Source: an uncultured Pirellulaceae bacterium (lineage in GTDB: Bacteria > Planctomycetota > Planctomycetia > Pirellulales > Pirellulaceae). Taken from it: a DNA stretch of 64,000 nt. Positions within the stretch are counted from its first letter, which is position 1; the number at the start of each line of letters is the position of its first letter. The notes below the pieces were generated by a model. The model worked only from the letters and a program-made list of their open reading frames with translations. It made no database searches and had not been told where the DNA came from. Shown piece by piece: positions 27,426 to 35,672 of the stretch. The stretch spans positions 62,001-126,000 of the forward strand of contig CALKGE010000005.1 of assembly GCA_938084685.1 (NCBI GenBank). Direction: 5' to 3'. The position numbers and the translations under genes were made by a program.

Positions 27426-29522
27426 CTAACGGGTCGCCGCGTCAGATTCCTGCGAATCTTCTTCAGAGCTCTCATCAGTCGCTTCGTCCGCTTCATCAGA
27501 AGATTCATCTGTCGATTCACTTGCTTCTGAATCCGAGTCTTCCTCCGAATTTTCTTCGGTCGACTCCGCAGCTTCCTCTGTATTCTCCTGCTCGGAAGCA
27601 TCATCGACCAGTGGATTCACTTCAGGTGACGCAGTACCAAGCAACGTACGATCCTGCCTCAGGAATCGAACCAGCAATTCAATCTCGTCCTCGGTTAACA
27701 GCTTCGTCGCGTCGCTATGGAAAGCCGGCATGCGGTCGTTAGACGTTCCCAGATCCTCACTGTAGATTTGATTCGGATCGGCTATCATCGTCGTCAACCA
27801 CTCGCTCGACGCGTAATTATCCAGCGTAAAGACGTAGCCGAATTCATTTTCCTTGTAGTTATGGCATCCCACACAGCCGAGGACATCGTCATTCAGGTGA
27901 CCGATACCGGCCTGAATCTTATCCTGATTCCCAGCGTAGTCCAGGTAGGGAAGTCTGGCTTCAGCGGACAACGCCCAGGCGACGTCTTCAATCATCTTCA
28001 CCAGATTCTGCTTGGCCTCATCCGACTCGGCTTCAGCCCACATCGTATCACGAACGTGAGCAATCATTTCACCTTCGCTATGGCTGGTGTTACCAAAGTA
28101 CTTGGCCCCTTCAATTCCATTTTCACCTGTACTGAGCAAGCCTTTGATCCAGTCTGGTGACCCGAATCCGTACAGATCCGGAGCTCCCATCGGTCCTTCT
28201 GCAGTGGCGGGAATTTCGGGACCTGCAATGGCAAGATATTCGTTTTCGCCGGTTGCGTTATAGGCATGGCAACTCGCACATTGACGTCGGAACAGCCGGA
28301 GCCCCATTGTGTAGGGATCTTTCTGCTGAAGTGCCAATGGCCCTTCCAGCGGAATTCCGTAGTCTTTCACCAGTTCATCGATCAGCCGAAATTCCGTATC
28401 AGCGCGTTTCACTTCGGCATGGAACTTCGCCGCTTTCTTGTAAGCAGCCGAATCGATATCGTCCGGGTTGTTCAGGTTATAGTTATCTTCCTGAACGGCC
28501 TCGTAGGTAAGATAACCTGCGCCACCAACCGTCAAAGCAATGATCAGTACATTCAGTGCATGGCCAATCTTGATTCGAGCGATAAAGGGCATGAGGAACA
28601 TGAATCCAAACAGGACAGCCGGGAAGACAATGGCCCCCACAAACTCGTTATTCCACCCCATACTGCCATCAAAGTACTTGAGCATCTGGAAGAGGAACAG
28701 GAAGTACCATTCTGGTCGAGCGGCACCGTAAGGCTCAGTCGGCTCCGCCGGTGGTCCCAATTCAGCCGGATGAATAATTGCAACATAGACGACAAGTGCG
28801 AAGAGCAGGGCACAGGCAATACCATCTTTCAGGACCTGCATCGGCCAGAACATCTGGTCTGCCCGTTTTTCTGAACTATGAGAAGTGATCCCGTGCTTAC
28901 GGAACATGGCCAGGTGCAATACTAGAAAACCGACCAGAAGGCCTGGCAGTACGCCGGCATGCAATGCGAAAAACCGGGTCAGAGTGAAGTGACCGTATTC
29001 CTGCCCTCCCACCACAATTTTCTGCAGGTATCCTCCAATCACCGGTGGCAAGGCAGCTAATTCCGTCGCCACTTTAGTCGCCCAGTATCCCTTTTGATCC
29101 CAGGGGAGCAGATAGCCGGTGAGTCCCAGGGCGAGTGTGATCTTCATCAGCACCAGTCCCAGCCACCAGTTAAACTCGCGAGGTTTCACGTAGGCTTTTT
29201 CAATCACCACCTGCAGGATATGAATGGGAAGCAAACAGACCATCGCCTGTGCCATCACATGGTGGATCCCGCGTAACAGCGATCCTCCTTCCAGGTTGTA
29301 AGTGATGTAATAAACACTCGCCCACGCATTCTGACTCCCAGGACTGTAATTCATCCACAGGAAAATCCCGGTGATCGCCTGTGTCATAAAGGCGAATACC
29401 AGCATACTCCCTGATACATAACGCCACTTGGAACCGCCAGGAATGTTCTCGTAAAGAGCTTCCTCCAGTGACTCCTGAATTCCAGTTCGGGAATCAATCC
29501 ATTTGTATAGCTTGCCAAACAT
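27426..29522 (-). CDS. Cytochrome b (b6 + subunit IV) fused to diheme cytochrome c
   Basis: This is one 698-residue chain of a quinol:cytochrome c reductase. The b part has haem-b histidine pairs H87/H101 and H188/H203; the second pair has the 14-residue spacing of b6-type proteins. The LPWDQKGYWATK block and the Qo motif PEWYFLF (270-276) are also present. The Cys that binds the extra haem in chloroplast b6 is absent. After the last membrane span (about 345) come two CxxCH sites, C415 (CASCH) and C550 (CVGCH). The final 60 residues are almost only Glu, Ser, Asp, Ala and Thr. It lies 69 bp downstream of the Rieske gene in the same operon. Electrons from menaquinol would pass through the Rieske centre to the attached haems c. 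The acidic tail is unexplained. Confidence 0.93.
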   Translation of the reverse strand: MFGKLYKWIDSRTGIQESLEEALYENIPGGSKWRYVSGSMLVFAFMTQAITGIFLWMNYSPGSQNAWASVYYITYNLEGGSLLRGIHHVMAQAMVCLLPIHILQVVIEKAYVKPREFNWWLGLVLMKITLALGLTGYLLPWDQKGYWATKVATELAALPPVIGGYLQKIVVGGQEYGHFTLTRFFALHAGVLPGLLVGFLVLHLAMFRKHGITSHSSEKRADQMFWPMQVLKDGIACALLFALVVYVAIIHPAELGPPAEPTEPYGAARPEWYFLFLFQMLKYFDGSMGWNNEFVGAIVFPAVLFGFMFLMPFIARIKIGHALNVLIIALTVGGAGYLTYEAVQEDNYNLNNPDDIDSAAYKKAAKFHAEVKRADTEFRLIDELVKDYGIPLEGPLALQQKDPYTMGLRLFRRQCASCHAYNATGENEYLAIAGPEIPATAEGPMGAPDLYGFGSPDWIKGLLSTGENGIEGAKYFGNTSHSEGEMIAHVRDTMWAEAESDEAKQNLVKMIEDVAWALSAEARLPYLDYAGNQDKIQAGIGHLNDDVLGCVGCHNYKENEFGYVFTLDNYASSEWLTTMIADPNQIYSEDLGTSNDRMPAFHSDATKLLTEDEIELLVRFLRQDRTLLGTASPEVNPLVDDASEQENTEEAAESTEENSEEDSDSEASESTDESSDEADEATDESSEEDSQESDAATR

Positions 29523-29591
29523 AATCAGTCATTTCTCGTTTGCAGTTGAAGATCGAATTGTCGCGGGGCTTTGAAAAACATCCTGGTGTGG

Positions 29592-30191
29592 TTACTTTTC
29601 AATCTTGTCATGTTTACCGGTGTAGTAGTCCACATACCTGATATACACGTTGTTGTCGTCGTCGACTTTAACGTCCAATTTGTCTAGCGGCCGAGGACTT
29701 GGGTTGGTGGAACCACCGACATCCAGTTTTGATCCATCAAGTTTGAAGGAACTGTTGTGACAGGGGCAGTGGTAGGCGTTACTATCCTGTTCATAGGCGA
29801 CACTGCAGCCAGCATGGGGACAGGTCGTATGAAAACAGGAGATATCTCCATTTTCATTCTTCTGCAGATAAACTGCGCCAAGTGCCTGATTTTCAATAAA
29901 ATTCCAGGCATCCAGTTTATCAGCCACGATCGTAAATCGACGTGGTTTGTCAGTCGATATCTCATCGGAACTCGCGACGCGGTAAAAACCATTGGCATCC
30001 GCACTTCCTTCAGCTCGACTTTTACGAGGACGTGTCTTTTCACGTAACGGATCCATGATGAAGGAATACAGGCCGACACATACCGGTCCGACTCCAAGGA
30101 CAGCTCCTACAAGAGCTGCTAACCAGGCCGAAAAAGACCCGAAAAATCCGCGGCGGGATTCTCCACCACTGCTATTCGTTGTATCACTCAT
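29592..30191 (-). CDS. Rieske iron-sulfur protein of the quinol oxidoreductase
   Basis: The 199-residue protein has an N-terminal membrane anchor (about 21-46, WLAALVGAVLGVGPVCVGLY) and a Rieske domain. The [2Fe-2S] ligands are in CPHAGC and CPCHNSSF. The second box has Asn where Gly is usual (CPCHGS), a mild variant. The domain ends with PSPRPLDKLDVKV, typical of QcrA/PetC proteins. It starts the two-gene operon with the fused cytochrome b-c and carries electrons from quinol to the c haems. No separate cytochrome c1 gene is present, consistent with the fusion downstream. Confidence 0.95.
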   Translation of the reverse strand: MSDTTNSSGGESRRGFFGSFSAWLAALVGAVLGVGPVCVGLYSFIMDPLREKTRPRKSRAEGSADANGFYRVASSDEISTDKPRRFTIVADKLDAWNFIENQALGAVYLQKNENGDISCFHTTCPHAGCSVAYEQDSNAYHCPCHNSSFKLDGSKLDVGGSTNPSPRPLDKLDVKVDDDNNVYIRYVDYYTGKHDKIEK

Positions 30192-30478
30192 AGATTCACA
30201 ATTCCCATAGGCAGACCGTTACTAAACGGCACCCTTTTTTGTGTGTAAAAACAAAAACCAAACTCAACTGCGACGTTAGATCGTACTACGTCACAACGGG
30301 TAATTCATCAGGTCACCAGGCAGGATAATGGCTGACCTAAAAAACGGCGGGCAAACCGGCATTCGATTTCCATTAATTGGTTATATTCGGACGCACGTTC
30401 CAACATAATGGTATCGATCAAACCCCAAACCGCTCGCCAATGCGAACCAGTCGGTCAGGATTAAACCGGCTATATCGA

Positions 30479-31462
30479 TTATTGCAACTTTGCAATCATC
30501 GCGTCAAGCAGCCGACGCTGACAGTCTTCCAGACTGCCTTGAATTCCCGCCCCGGCAGCCGCCTTATGTCCACCTCCACCAAATTGCCGAGCCAACTCAC
30601 TACAGTCCAGATCACAGCGACTTCGAAAACTGACTTTGTAGACATCCGGCGTCTGCTCAACCAGGATCAACGCCGCGTCCGTCCCCTTAATGGTCAAACA
30701 GAGATTAACCAGATCTTCGGTATCAGTAGGTAAAGCTCCTGTATTCTCGAAATCCTCCAAGCCAATATAGGTGTGAGCAATCCGACCAGCGAGTTCCACT
30801 CGTATGCGCTCCAAAACCGTTCCTCGCAATCGCAGACGGCCCAGCGTTTCCTGTTCGTACAGTTCTCCATAGATTTCAGCAGGGTTGGCTCCAGCGGTTA
30901 CCAGACGTGAGCCAAGTTCGTACGTTCCGGAGCCAGCGGACCCGAATCGAAACCAGCCCGTATCCGTGGCTACTGCCGCAAACAAGGGGCGTGCCATACG
31001 AGCCGTCCAGGCAACTCCCAACGCATCCGCTGCATCGGCCACCAGCTTTCCGGCTGCTTCCGCAGTGGTGTCCTTGAAAAATGTCGCTCCTAAATCGTCT
31101 TCTCCCTGATGATGATCTACGACCACCAGAGGGATATCCATTGCCTTGATCACATCTCCCATCGGCCCCAGCTGCGCCCAGGCACTGGTATCTAACACCA
31201 TGTGAATGTCGCGATCCTGAAGATCTTCCAATTCCACATCAACACCAATCGCTTTGATCCGATTCTCTGGATCAATAAATGCCAGATTAGGAGGTGTAGG
31301 CTGTCCGTTGACGATGATCACATCTTTACCGAGCTGTTCAAGAACATCCATCATCCCCAGGACACTCCCTAACGCATCACAATCAGGGCGGATATGACTG
31401 GTTAAAATAAACCGCGAGTGAGCCTGAATCACTTCCACAAATTTTTGCCAATTCACAGCCAT
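30479..31462 (-). CDS. DHH-DHHA1 phosphoesterase (NrnA-like)
   Basis: The 327-residue protein matches the DHH superfamily of bifunctional oligoribonuclease/pAp phosphatases. Motifs are HIRPDCDALGS (about 23-33), MVLDTSAWAQLG, VVDHHQGEDD (the DHH metal site), and the DHHA1 substrate loop GGGGHKAAAGAG near the C-terminus. It likely hydrolyses nano-RNAs and 3'-phosphoadenosine 5'-phosphate with Mn2+. It lies 164 bp downstream of ribF on the same strand. DHH and ribF genes are neighbours in many bacterial nusA-infB-rbfA-truB clusters, so this may be a remnant of that order. Confidence 0.92.
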   Translation of the reverse strand: MAVNWQKFVEVIQAHSRFILTSHIRPDCDALGSVLGMMDVLEQLGKDVIIVNGQPTPPNLAFIDPENRIKAIGVDVELEDLQDRDIHMVLDTSAWAQLGPMGDVIKAMDIPLVVVDHHQGEDDLGATFFKDTTAEAAGKLVADAADALGVAWTARMARPLFAAVATDTGWFRFGSAGSGTYELGSRLVTAGANPAEIYGELYEQETLGRLRLRGTVLERIRVELAGRIAHTYIGLEDFENTGALPTDTEDLVNLCLTIKGTDAALILVEQTPDVYKVSFRSRCDLDCSELARQFGGGGHKAAAGAGIQGSLEDCQRRLLDAMIAKLQ

Positions 31463-31626
31463 GAGTATTCCTTCGGATTCCTAACTTTGATCAATACCGA
31501 TCCCGCACTGGTTTTCGAATTCGTCGACTAACGTCGAGTCCCCTGAGAGGTATATTGCCTTCAAGTAGAACGTATGAGCCAGAAACTGAAAAGTAGCACT
31601 TCGCTAGTCACCAGCGACAATTGCTA

Positions 31627-32571
31627 TCAAGTTACCAGCTGCTGTAGATACTGGCTGGCGATTTGACAAGCCTGATCAACGTCCTGTTGCAATTGCCCGG
31701 CTAATTGCTCCAGCGTTTCAAACGAAATCGTTTCCCGTAAACGACTCAGCATGTCCACCTCCAGCACCTTCCCGTACAGATTCCCTTCGTAACCGATCAG
31801 ATGCACTTCAAATTTCTCGTCGTCCTGCCTGAAGGTAGGGTTCCCTCCGACATGAATGGCAGCTGGGACAGGAGTTTCTTCGGTGATGGCAACACCGGCA
31901 TATACGCCGGGCGCCGGAATTAATGTATCGATAGCGTCCAGATTGGCCGTTGGAAACCCTATTTCGCTTCCACGTTTCATCCCGTGCGTCACCATCCCTC
32001 GCAAGCGGTACGGCCGAGTCAGATGTCTGCAGGCCAGATCTACGTCGCCCCGAGTAATCGCGTCACGTATTCGACTACTTGAAATATAGTCCTCTGTTTC
32101 CAAAAGGGGTTCGACTACCTGCAATTCGACCTGATGGGAGTCACACAACTGCTGCAGGACATCAATCGTTCCCTCCCGCCCCTGCCCAAATGCAAAGTTG
32201 GGGCCTTCTACCAACGCCAACGCCCCTAATGTTTCGACGATGATTTTCTGAAAGAATTCCGTAGCTGTTAATTCCAGTAAGGCACGGTCCGTAGGATAGA
32301 CTACCGTAACGTCCACTCCTAATTCTTCCAGGAGCTGTGCTTTTCGCGAGGTCCAGGTGAGTGGTGGAGGTGCTAATTCGGGCCTCAAAAGCCGTACCGG
32401 ATGCGGATCGAAGGTAAACACGATAGCTGGCCCACCGTACTTTTCCGCCAGCTTCTTTAGCTGCTCGATAATCCTGGCATGTCCTCGATGAACTCCATCA
32501 AAGTTACCAATGGTCACCGCGCCTCCCCGTAAGGAGTCATCCAGATGATTGAGATTTCGAATAAGCTTCAT
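31627..32571 (-). CDS. ribF: Bifunctional riboflavin kinase/FAD synthetase (RibF)
   Basis: RibF phosphorylates riboflavin to FMN and adenylates FMN to FAD. The N-terminal FAD-synthetase half (1-180) has the nucleotidyltransferase motif TIGNFDGVHRGH and later ISSSRIRDAI. The C-terminal flavokinase half (185-310) has GMVTHGMKRGSEIGFPTANL, and GVYAGVAI. The length of 314 is standard. Its ATG directly follows the TAG stop of nnrD (no gap), showing translational coupling in the larB-nnrD-ribF operon. Confidence 0.96.
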   Translation of the reverse strand: MKLIRNLNHLDDSLRGGAVTIGNFDGVHRGHARIIEQLKKLAEKYGGPAIVFTFDPHPVRLLRPELAPPPLTWTSRKAQLLEELGVDVTVVYPTDRALLELTATEFFQKIIVETLGALALVEGPNFAFGQGREGTIDVLQQLCDSHQVELQVVEPLLETEDYISSSRIRDAITRGDVDLACRHLTRPYRLRGMVTHGMKRGSEIGFPTANLDAIDTLIPAPGVYAGVAITEETPVPAAIHVGGNPTFRQDDEKFEVHLIGYEGNLYGKVLEVDMLSRLRETISFETLEQLAGQLQQDVDQACQIASQYLQQLVT

Positions 32572-33432
32572 CTAGTGTTCTGCCTGGTACTGTTGAAAAG
32601 CCACAGGTAAATACTCAATCAAATCCGTCGCAATTAAAGAGATTTCACCAATATCCTCGACAGCCAGATCTCCGGCCAGCCCGTGGAGATAGGCTCCTAG
32701 CAACGCGGCAGGAAGTGGATCAAATTGTTGAGCCAGTAATGCCGCGATGACCCCGGTCAAGACATCCCCGCAACCAGCGGTTGCCATGCCAGGATTACCG
32801 GTTGAATTGTAATATGCATCCACTCCATCGGTAACCAGTGTTTCACTCCCTTTTAGCAGCAGTGTTACCTGGTAATCTGCCGCTAATTGCCTCCCCTGAC
32901 GCTGCTGATCTTCTCGCTGGTCACTGCAATTCCGCTCCAGCATACTCAGTAGCCGTCGTAATTCACCCGGATGGGGAGTCAGAACGCGGGGGCCTGCCGC
33001 ATCCTCCAGACTGCTCAGATTGTTAAGGCCATCGGCATCGATCACCATCGGCCCCTCGAAACGCTGGTAGATTTCATCCATCAGCGCCGTCGCCGCTGCA
33101 CTCTGCCCCATCCCGGGCCCCATCGCCAGCACATCGAATTTATCCAACCCACCAACCGCCTCGTCCAACTGATCCATGTTCAGTTTCATGACACCTTGTG
33201 AATCTTCGGGTAACCCGGCTGTCATATAGCAGGGGTTATAGCCGGCGACGATCGGCTGCGCTGACAAAGACGTTGCCACTGTCACCAGTCCCGCGCCGCT
33301 TCTTAATACTGCCGAAGCTGACATGGCAATCGCCCCGGACATATTGCGACAACCGCCGACAAACAGTAGTCGGCCGTAATCCCCTTTGTGACTGTCAGGA
33401 TCGCGTGGTCCTAAACCGGAAACTTCACTCAT
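32572..33432 (-). CDS. nnrD: ADP-dependent NAD(P)H-hydrate dehydratase (NnrD domain only)
   Basis: The enzyme restores damaged NADHX/NADPHX to NAD(P)H using ADP or ATP. Motifs are KGDYGRLLFVGGCRNMSGA, MGPGMG, MVIDADGLNNL, LTPHPGELRRLL, LLKGSETLV and the signature GNPGMATAGCGDVLTGVIAAL. The usual epimerase domain (NnrE/YjeF_N) is not fused and is not nearby. ATG 33432 has AAGGAG eight bases upstream and overlaps the larB stop as ATGA, so the two are translationally coupled. An upstream in-frame GTG at 33441 is less likely. The stop abuts the ribF ATG. Confidence 0.95.
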   Translation of the reverse strand: MSEVSGLGPRDPDSHKGDYGRLLFVGGCRNMSGAIAMSASAVLRSGAGLVTVATSLSAQPIVAGYNPCYMTAGLPEDSQGVMKLNMDQLDEAVGGLDKFDVLAMGPGMGQSAAATALMDEIYQRFEGPMVIDADGLNNLSSLEDAAGPRVLTPHPGELRRLLSMLERNCSDQREDQQRQGRQLAADYQVTLLLKGSETLVTDGVDAYYNSTGNPGMATAGCGDVLTGVIAALLAQQFDPLPAALLGAYLHGLAGDLAVEDIGEISLIATDLIEYLPVAFQQYQAEH

Positions 33433-34193
33433 TCGTGACACTCCTTGAGACGGCGTAACATCACTCCAGCGTTATAAGCAGCCTTGAAACCAGCATCAAT
33501 ATTGGCAACCAGCACGTTGGACGCACAACTGTTGAGCATTCCCAGTAATGCGGTTACTCCGCCCAGCGCCGTACCATATCCAACACTGGTGGGAACGGCA
33601 ATCACCGGACAATCAACATACCCTCCCACTACACTGGGCAACGCGCCTTCCAGTCCGGCAACGACAATCAGCACATCCGCTGACCGCAAGTTTTCCAGAT
33701 GCTCGGTCAAACGATGAGGACCGGCAACGCCCACATCTTCCAGCAATTCGTGTTCGACTCCCATCCACGTCAGAGTTTCCGTGGCTTCCAAAGCAACTGA
33801 CAAATCACTCGTCCCGGCAGAGATCACTAACACCCGTCCCGGCAGTGTTGGAGCATCCGGTACATTCCAGCGCAGCACGCGAGCTACTTCGTTGTAGGTC
33901 ACTCCAGCAAGCTCGGTGGTAATCATCTGAGCTTTATCCGCCGAAATGCGTGTCGCCAGCGAAGACTGACCGCAATCGTGCTGAGCCTGCATCGTATCGG
34001 CAATTGTCTTCGCCGACTTCCTTTCCCCGTAAATGACTTCTGGAAACCCACAACGTCGTTGCCGGTCCAGATCGAGCGTTACACCCGAGACGTTCGCCGA
34101 ACAACTACCGGAAAGTTCCTGCTCCGCCGCTGCGACTGACAATTCTCCTCGAGAGACACGCTCCAGTAACTGATGTAATTCATCCAAATCCAT
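33429..34193 (-). CDS. larB: LarB-like pyridinium-3,5-bisthiocarboxylate mononucleotide synthesis protein
   Basis: This 254-residue protein matches LarB, whose C-terminal half is related to PurE. Known LarB carboxylates nicotinic acid adenine dinucleotide and splits the phosphoanhydride, starting the nickel-pincer cofactor of lactate racemase. Typical blocks are GFPEVIYGERKS, VISAGTSDLSVALEA, DVGVAGPHRL, VVAGLEGALPSVVGGYVDCP and VPTSVGYGTALGG, plus GVMLRR at the end. LarA, LarC and LarE are not in the window. The gene overlaps nnrD by four bases (ATGA), linking it to NAD and flavin metabolism. The cofactor it supports here is unknown. Confidence 0.92.
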   Translation of the reverse strand: MDLDELHQLLERVSRGELSVAAAEQELSGSCSANVSGVTLDLDRQRRCGFPEVIYGERKSAKTIADTMQAQHDCGQSSLATRISADKAQMITTELAGVTYNEVARVLRWNVPDAPTLPGRVLVISAGTSDLSVALEATETLTWMGVEHELLEDVGVAGPHRLTEHLENLRSADVLIVVAGLEGALPSVVGGYVDCPVIAVPTSVGYGTALGGVTALLGMLNSCASNVLVANIDAGFKAAYNAGVMLRRLKECHE

Positions 34194-34300
34194 GAGTTTC
34201 TTTATGACCTATCGCTGGCTGATGCCCGTACAAAAAGCAGATTACCTGCAACATCTAAGTATAAACAGAGGAAGCCAGGAACAAGAGCAATAGCAGGCAG

Positions 34301-34411
34301 ATGATGAGCATTAGCGTAATTGGCTGCGGATACGCTTCCCGGGTAACCGACATAGATAACATCACAACCTTACCAGAGTCATTCAACAGGGTCTCAGACA
34401 AACCGACGTAA
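34301..34411 (+). CDS. Possible 36-residue ORF upstream of the glycosyltransferase
   Basis: An ATGATG at 34301 opens a 36-codon frame ending TAA at 34409-34411, four bases before the ATG of the GT4 gene. The peptide begins MMSISVIGCGYASRV, which resembles the GxGxxG start of a nucleotide-sugar dehydrogenase but goes no further. AGCAGGCAG upstream is a poor ribosome site. It could be a coupled leader peptide, a relic or chance. Evidence is thin. Confidence 0.2.
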   Translation: MMSISVIGCGYASRVTDIDNITTLPESFNRVSDKPT

Positions 34412-34415
34412 GCTT

Positions 34416-35513
34416 ATGAAACGAATCGCGAATTTCATACCGTCACTCAGTGGAGGCGGAGCCGAACGGGTTGTCGTCAATTTACTGCAGGCATTTCCCC
34501 GTACTCAGATCACTCCAATCCTCATCACCGGTTCAGCCACTGGCCCTTTCGCCGATAAAATCCCTGCCGACGTCAAGATTATCGATCTTCAAACGCCACA
34601 CATGCGAAAAGCGTCCCGTCCGCTGACTGAAGTGATGAACCATCATAAAATCGACCTGCTGATCTCGCACCTCAGCCACGCCAATATTGCCACACTCCGT
34701 GCTGCTCGTAAAACCACTCAGCGTCCGACAATAGCAGTGGTTGAACATATGACCATGTCGGCCTATCGAGGAGAACGTTGGCGGGACCTGCTCATCAAAC
34801 CGATCGCCAAACGGCTTTACCGGCATGCCGATCATGTGATTAGTGTTTCCCAGGCCGCCTCGCGGGATCTGGAGCAGGTACTATCGCTGCCACCTCATTC
34901 GGTCAAAACCATTTACAATCCTGTTGTCAGTCCGGAGCTTGTTGCCCGAGCTGACGAGCCGATCGATCACCCGCTTGATCAATTCAGTGGAAAACTGGTT
35001 CTCGGCGTCGGACGCCTCAGCGAACAAAAAGATTTCTCAACGCTGATCAATGCTTTTGCATTACTCTCGTCCCAGTCATCCGAGCCTCTGCATCTGGCCA
35101 TTTTAGGCACTGGGGAACAGCATCAACTGCTGCAGGCATTGATCAACAAGCTACAGCTCCAGCAAAGCGTTTCGCTGGTGGGATTTCAGGAAAATCCGTA
35201 TGCCTGGATGCGACGAGCTGATCTCTTTGTACTTTCCAGTCGTTGGGAAGCATTACCCACGGTACTGATCGAAGCCATGGCCTGCGGAGTCAATGTCGTA
35301 TCGACTGACTGCCGGTCGGGCCCCAGCGAAATCTTGCCGAAAACGTTACACCATCACCTGGTTCACGTTGGCGACGCCACTGCATTATCTCAAACCATGC
35401 AGCGCGTTCTGGAAAACCCGGTCAGTTCTCATCAATGGAAAGAGGCTGCCAGTCACTTCTCATTTGCTAACGCCGCTGCTGCCTACACGAATCTGATCCC
35501 AGCGTCCGTGTAA
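34416..35513 (+). CDS. GT4-family glycosyltransferase
   Basis: The 365-residue protein has the two Rossmann domains of a GT-B retaining glycosyltransferase. The N-terminal domain opens with IANFIPSLSGGGAERVVVNLLQAF, typical for GT4 enzymes that bind the acceptor there. The C-terminal domain has VLGVGRLSEQKDFSTLINAF and the EX7E-type donor site EALPTVLIEAMACGVNVV followed by GPSEIL. There is no signal or membrane span. It likely adds a sugar during lipopolysaccharide or exopolysaccharide synthesis, but donor and acceptor are unknown. It is isolated, with no other sugar genes beside it. A hairpin (35517-35551) follows the stop. Confidence 0.9.
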   Translation: MKRIANFIPSLSGGGAERVVVNLLQAFPRTQITPILITGSATGPFADKIPADVKIIDLQTPHMRKASRPLTEVMNHHKIDLLISHLSHANIATLRAARKTTQRPTIAVVEHMTMSAYRGERWRDLLIKPIAKRLYRHADHVISVSQAASRDLEQVLSLPPHSVKTIYNPVVSPELVARADEPIDHPLDQFSGKLVLGVGRLSEQKDFSTLINAFALLSSQSSEPLHLAILGTGEQHQLLQALINKLQLQQSVSLVGFQENPYAWMRRADLFVLSSRWEALPTVLIEAMACGVNVVSTDCRSGPSEILPKTLHHHLVHVGDATALSQTMQRVLENPVSSHQWKEAASHFSFANAAAAYTNLIPASV

Positions 35514-35516
35514 GCC

Positions 35517-35551
35517 TGACCAACGATCACTTGAAATCCCAATCGTTGTCA
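35517..35551 (+). other. Imperfect hairpin between GT4 gene and argG
   Basis: TGAC-C-AACGAT (35517-35527) pairs with ATCGTTGTCA (35542-35551) with one bulged C, giving ten pairs around a 14-base loop. It starts three bases after the GT4 stop and lacks a T run. It may be a 3' end stabiliser or belong to the argG leader. Confidence 0.35.
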
Positions 35552-35672
35552 GATGACCGGCACTTGTCAGCATAAACAACGGCAATCACAATGAGGTGAT
35601 TCAAGGCAAACACTACGTTTGCAGCAAACAGAGACACAATCACTTTCCAGTTATTTTGAAAGAGAAACTGCA

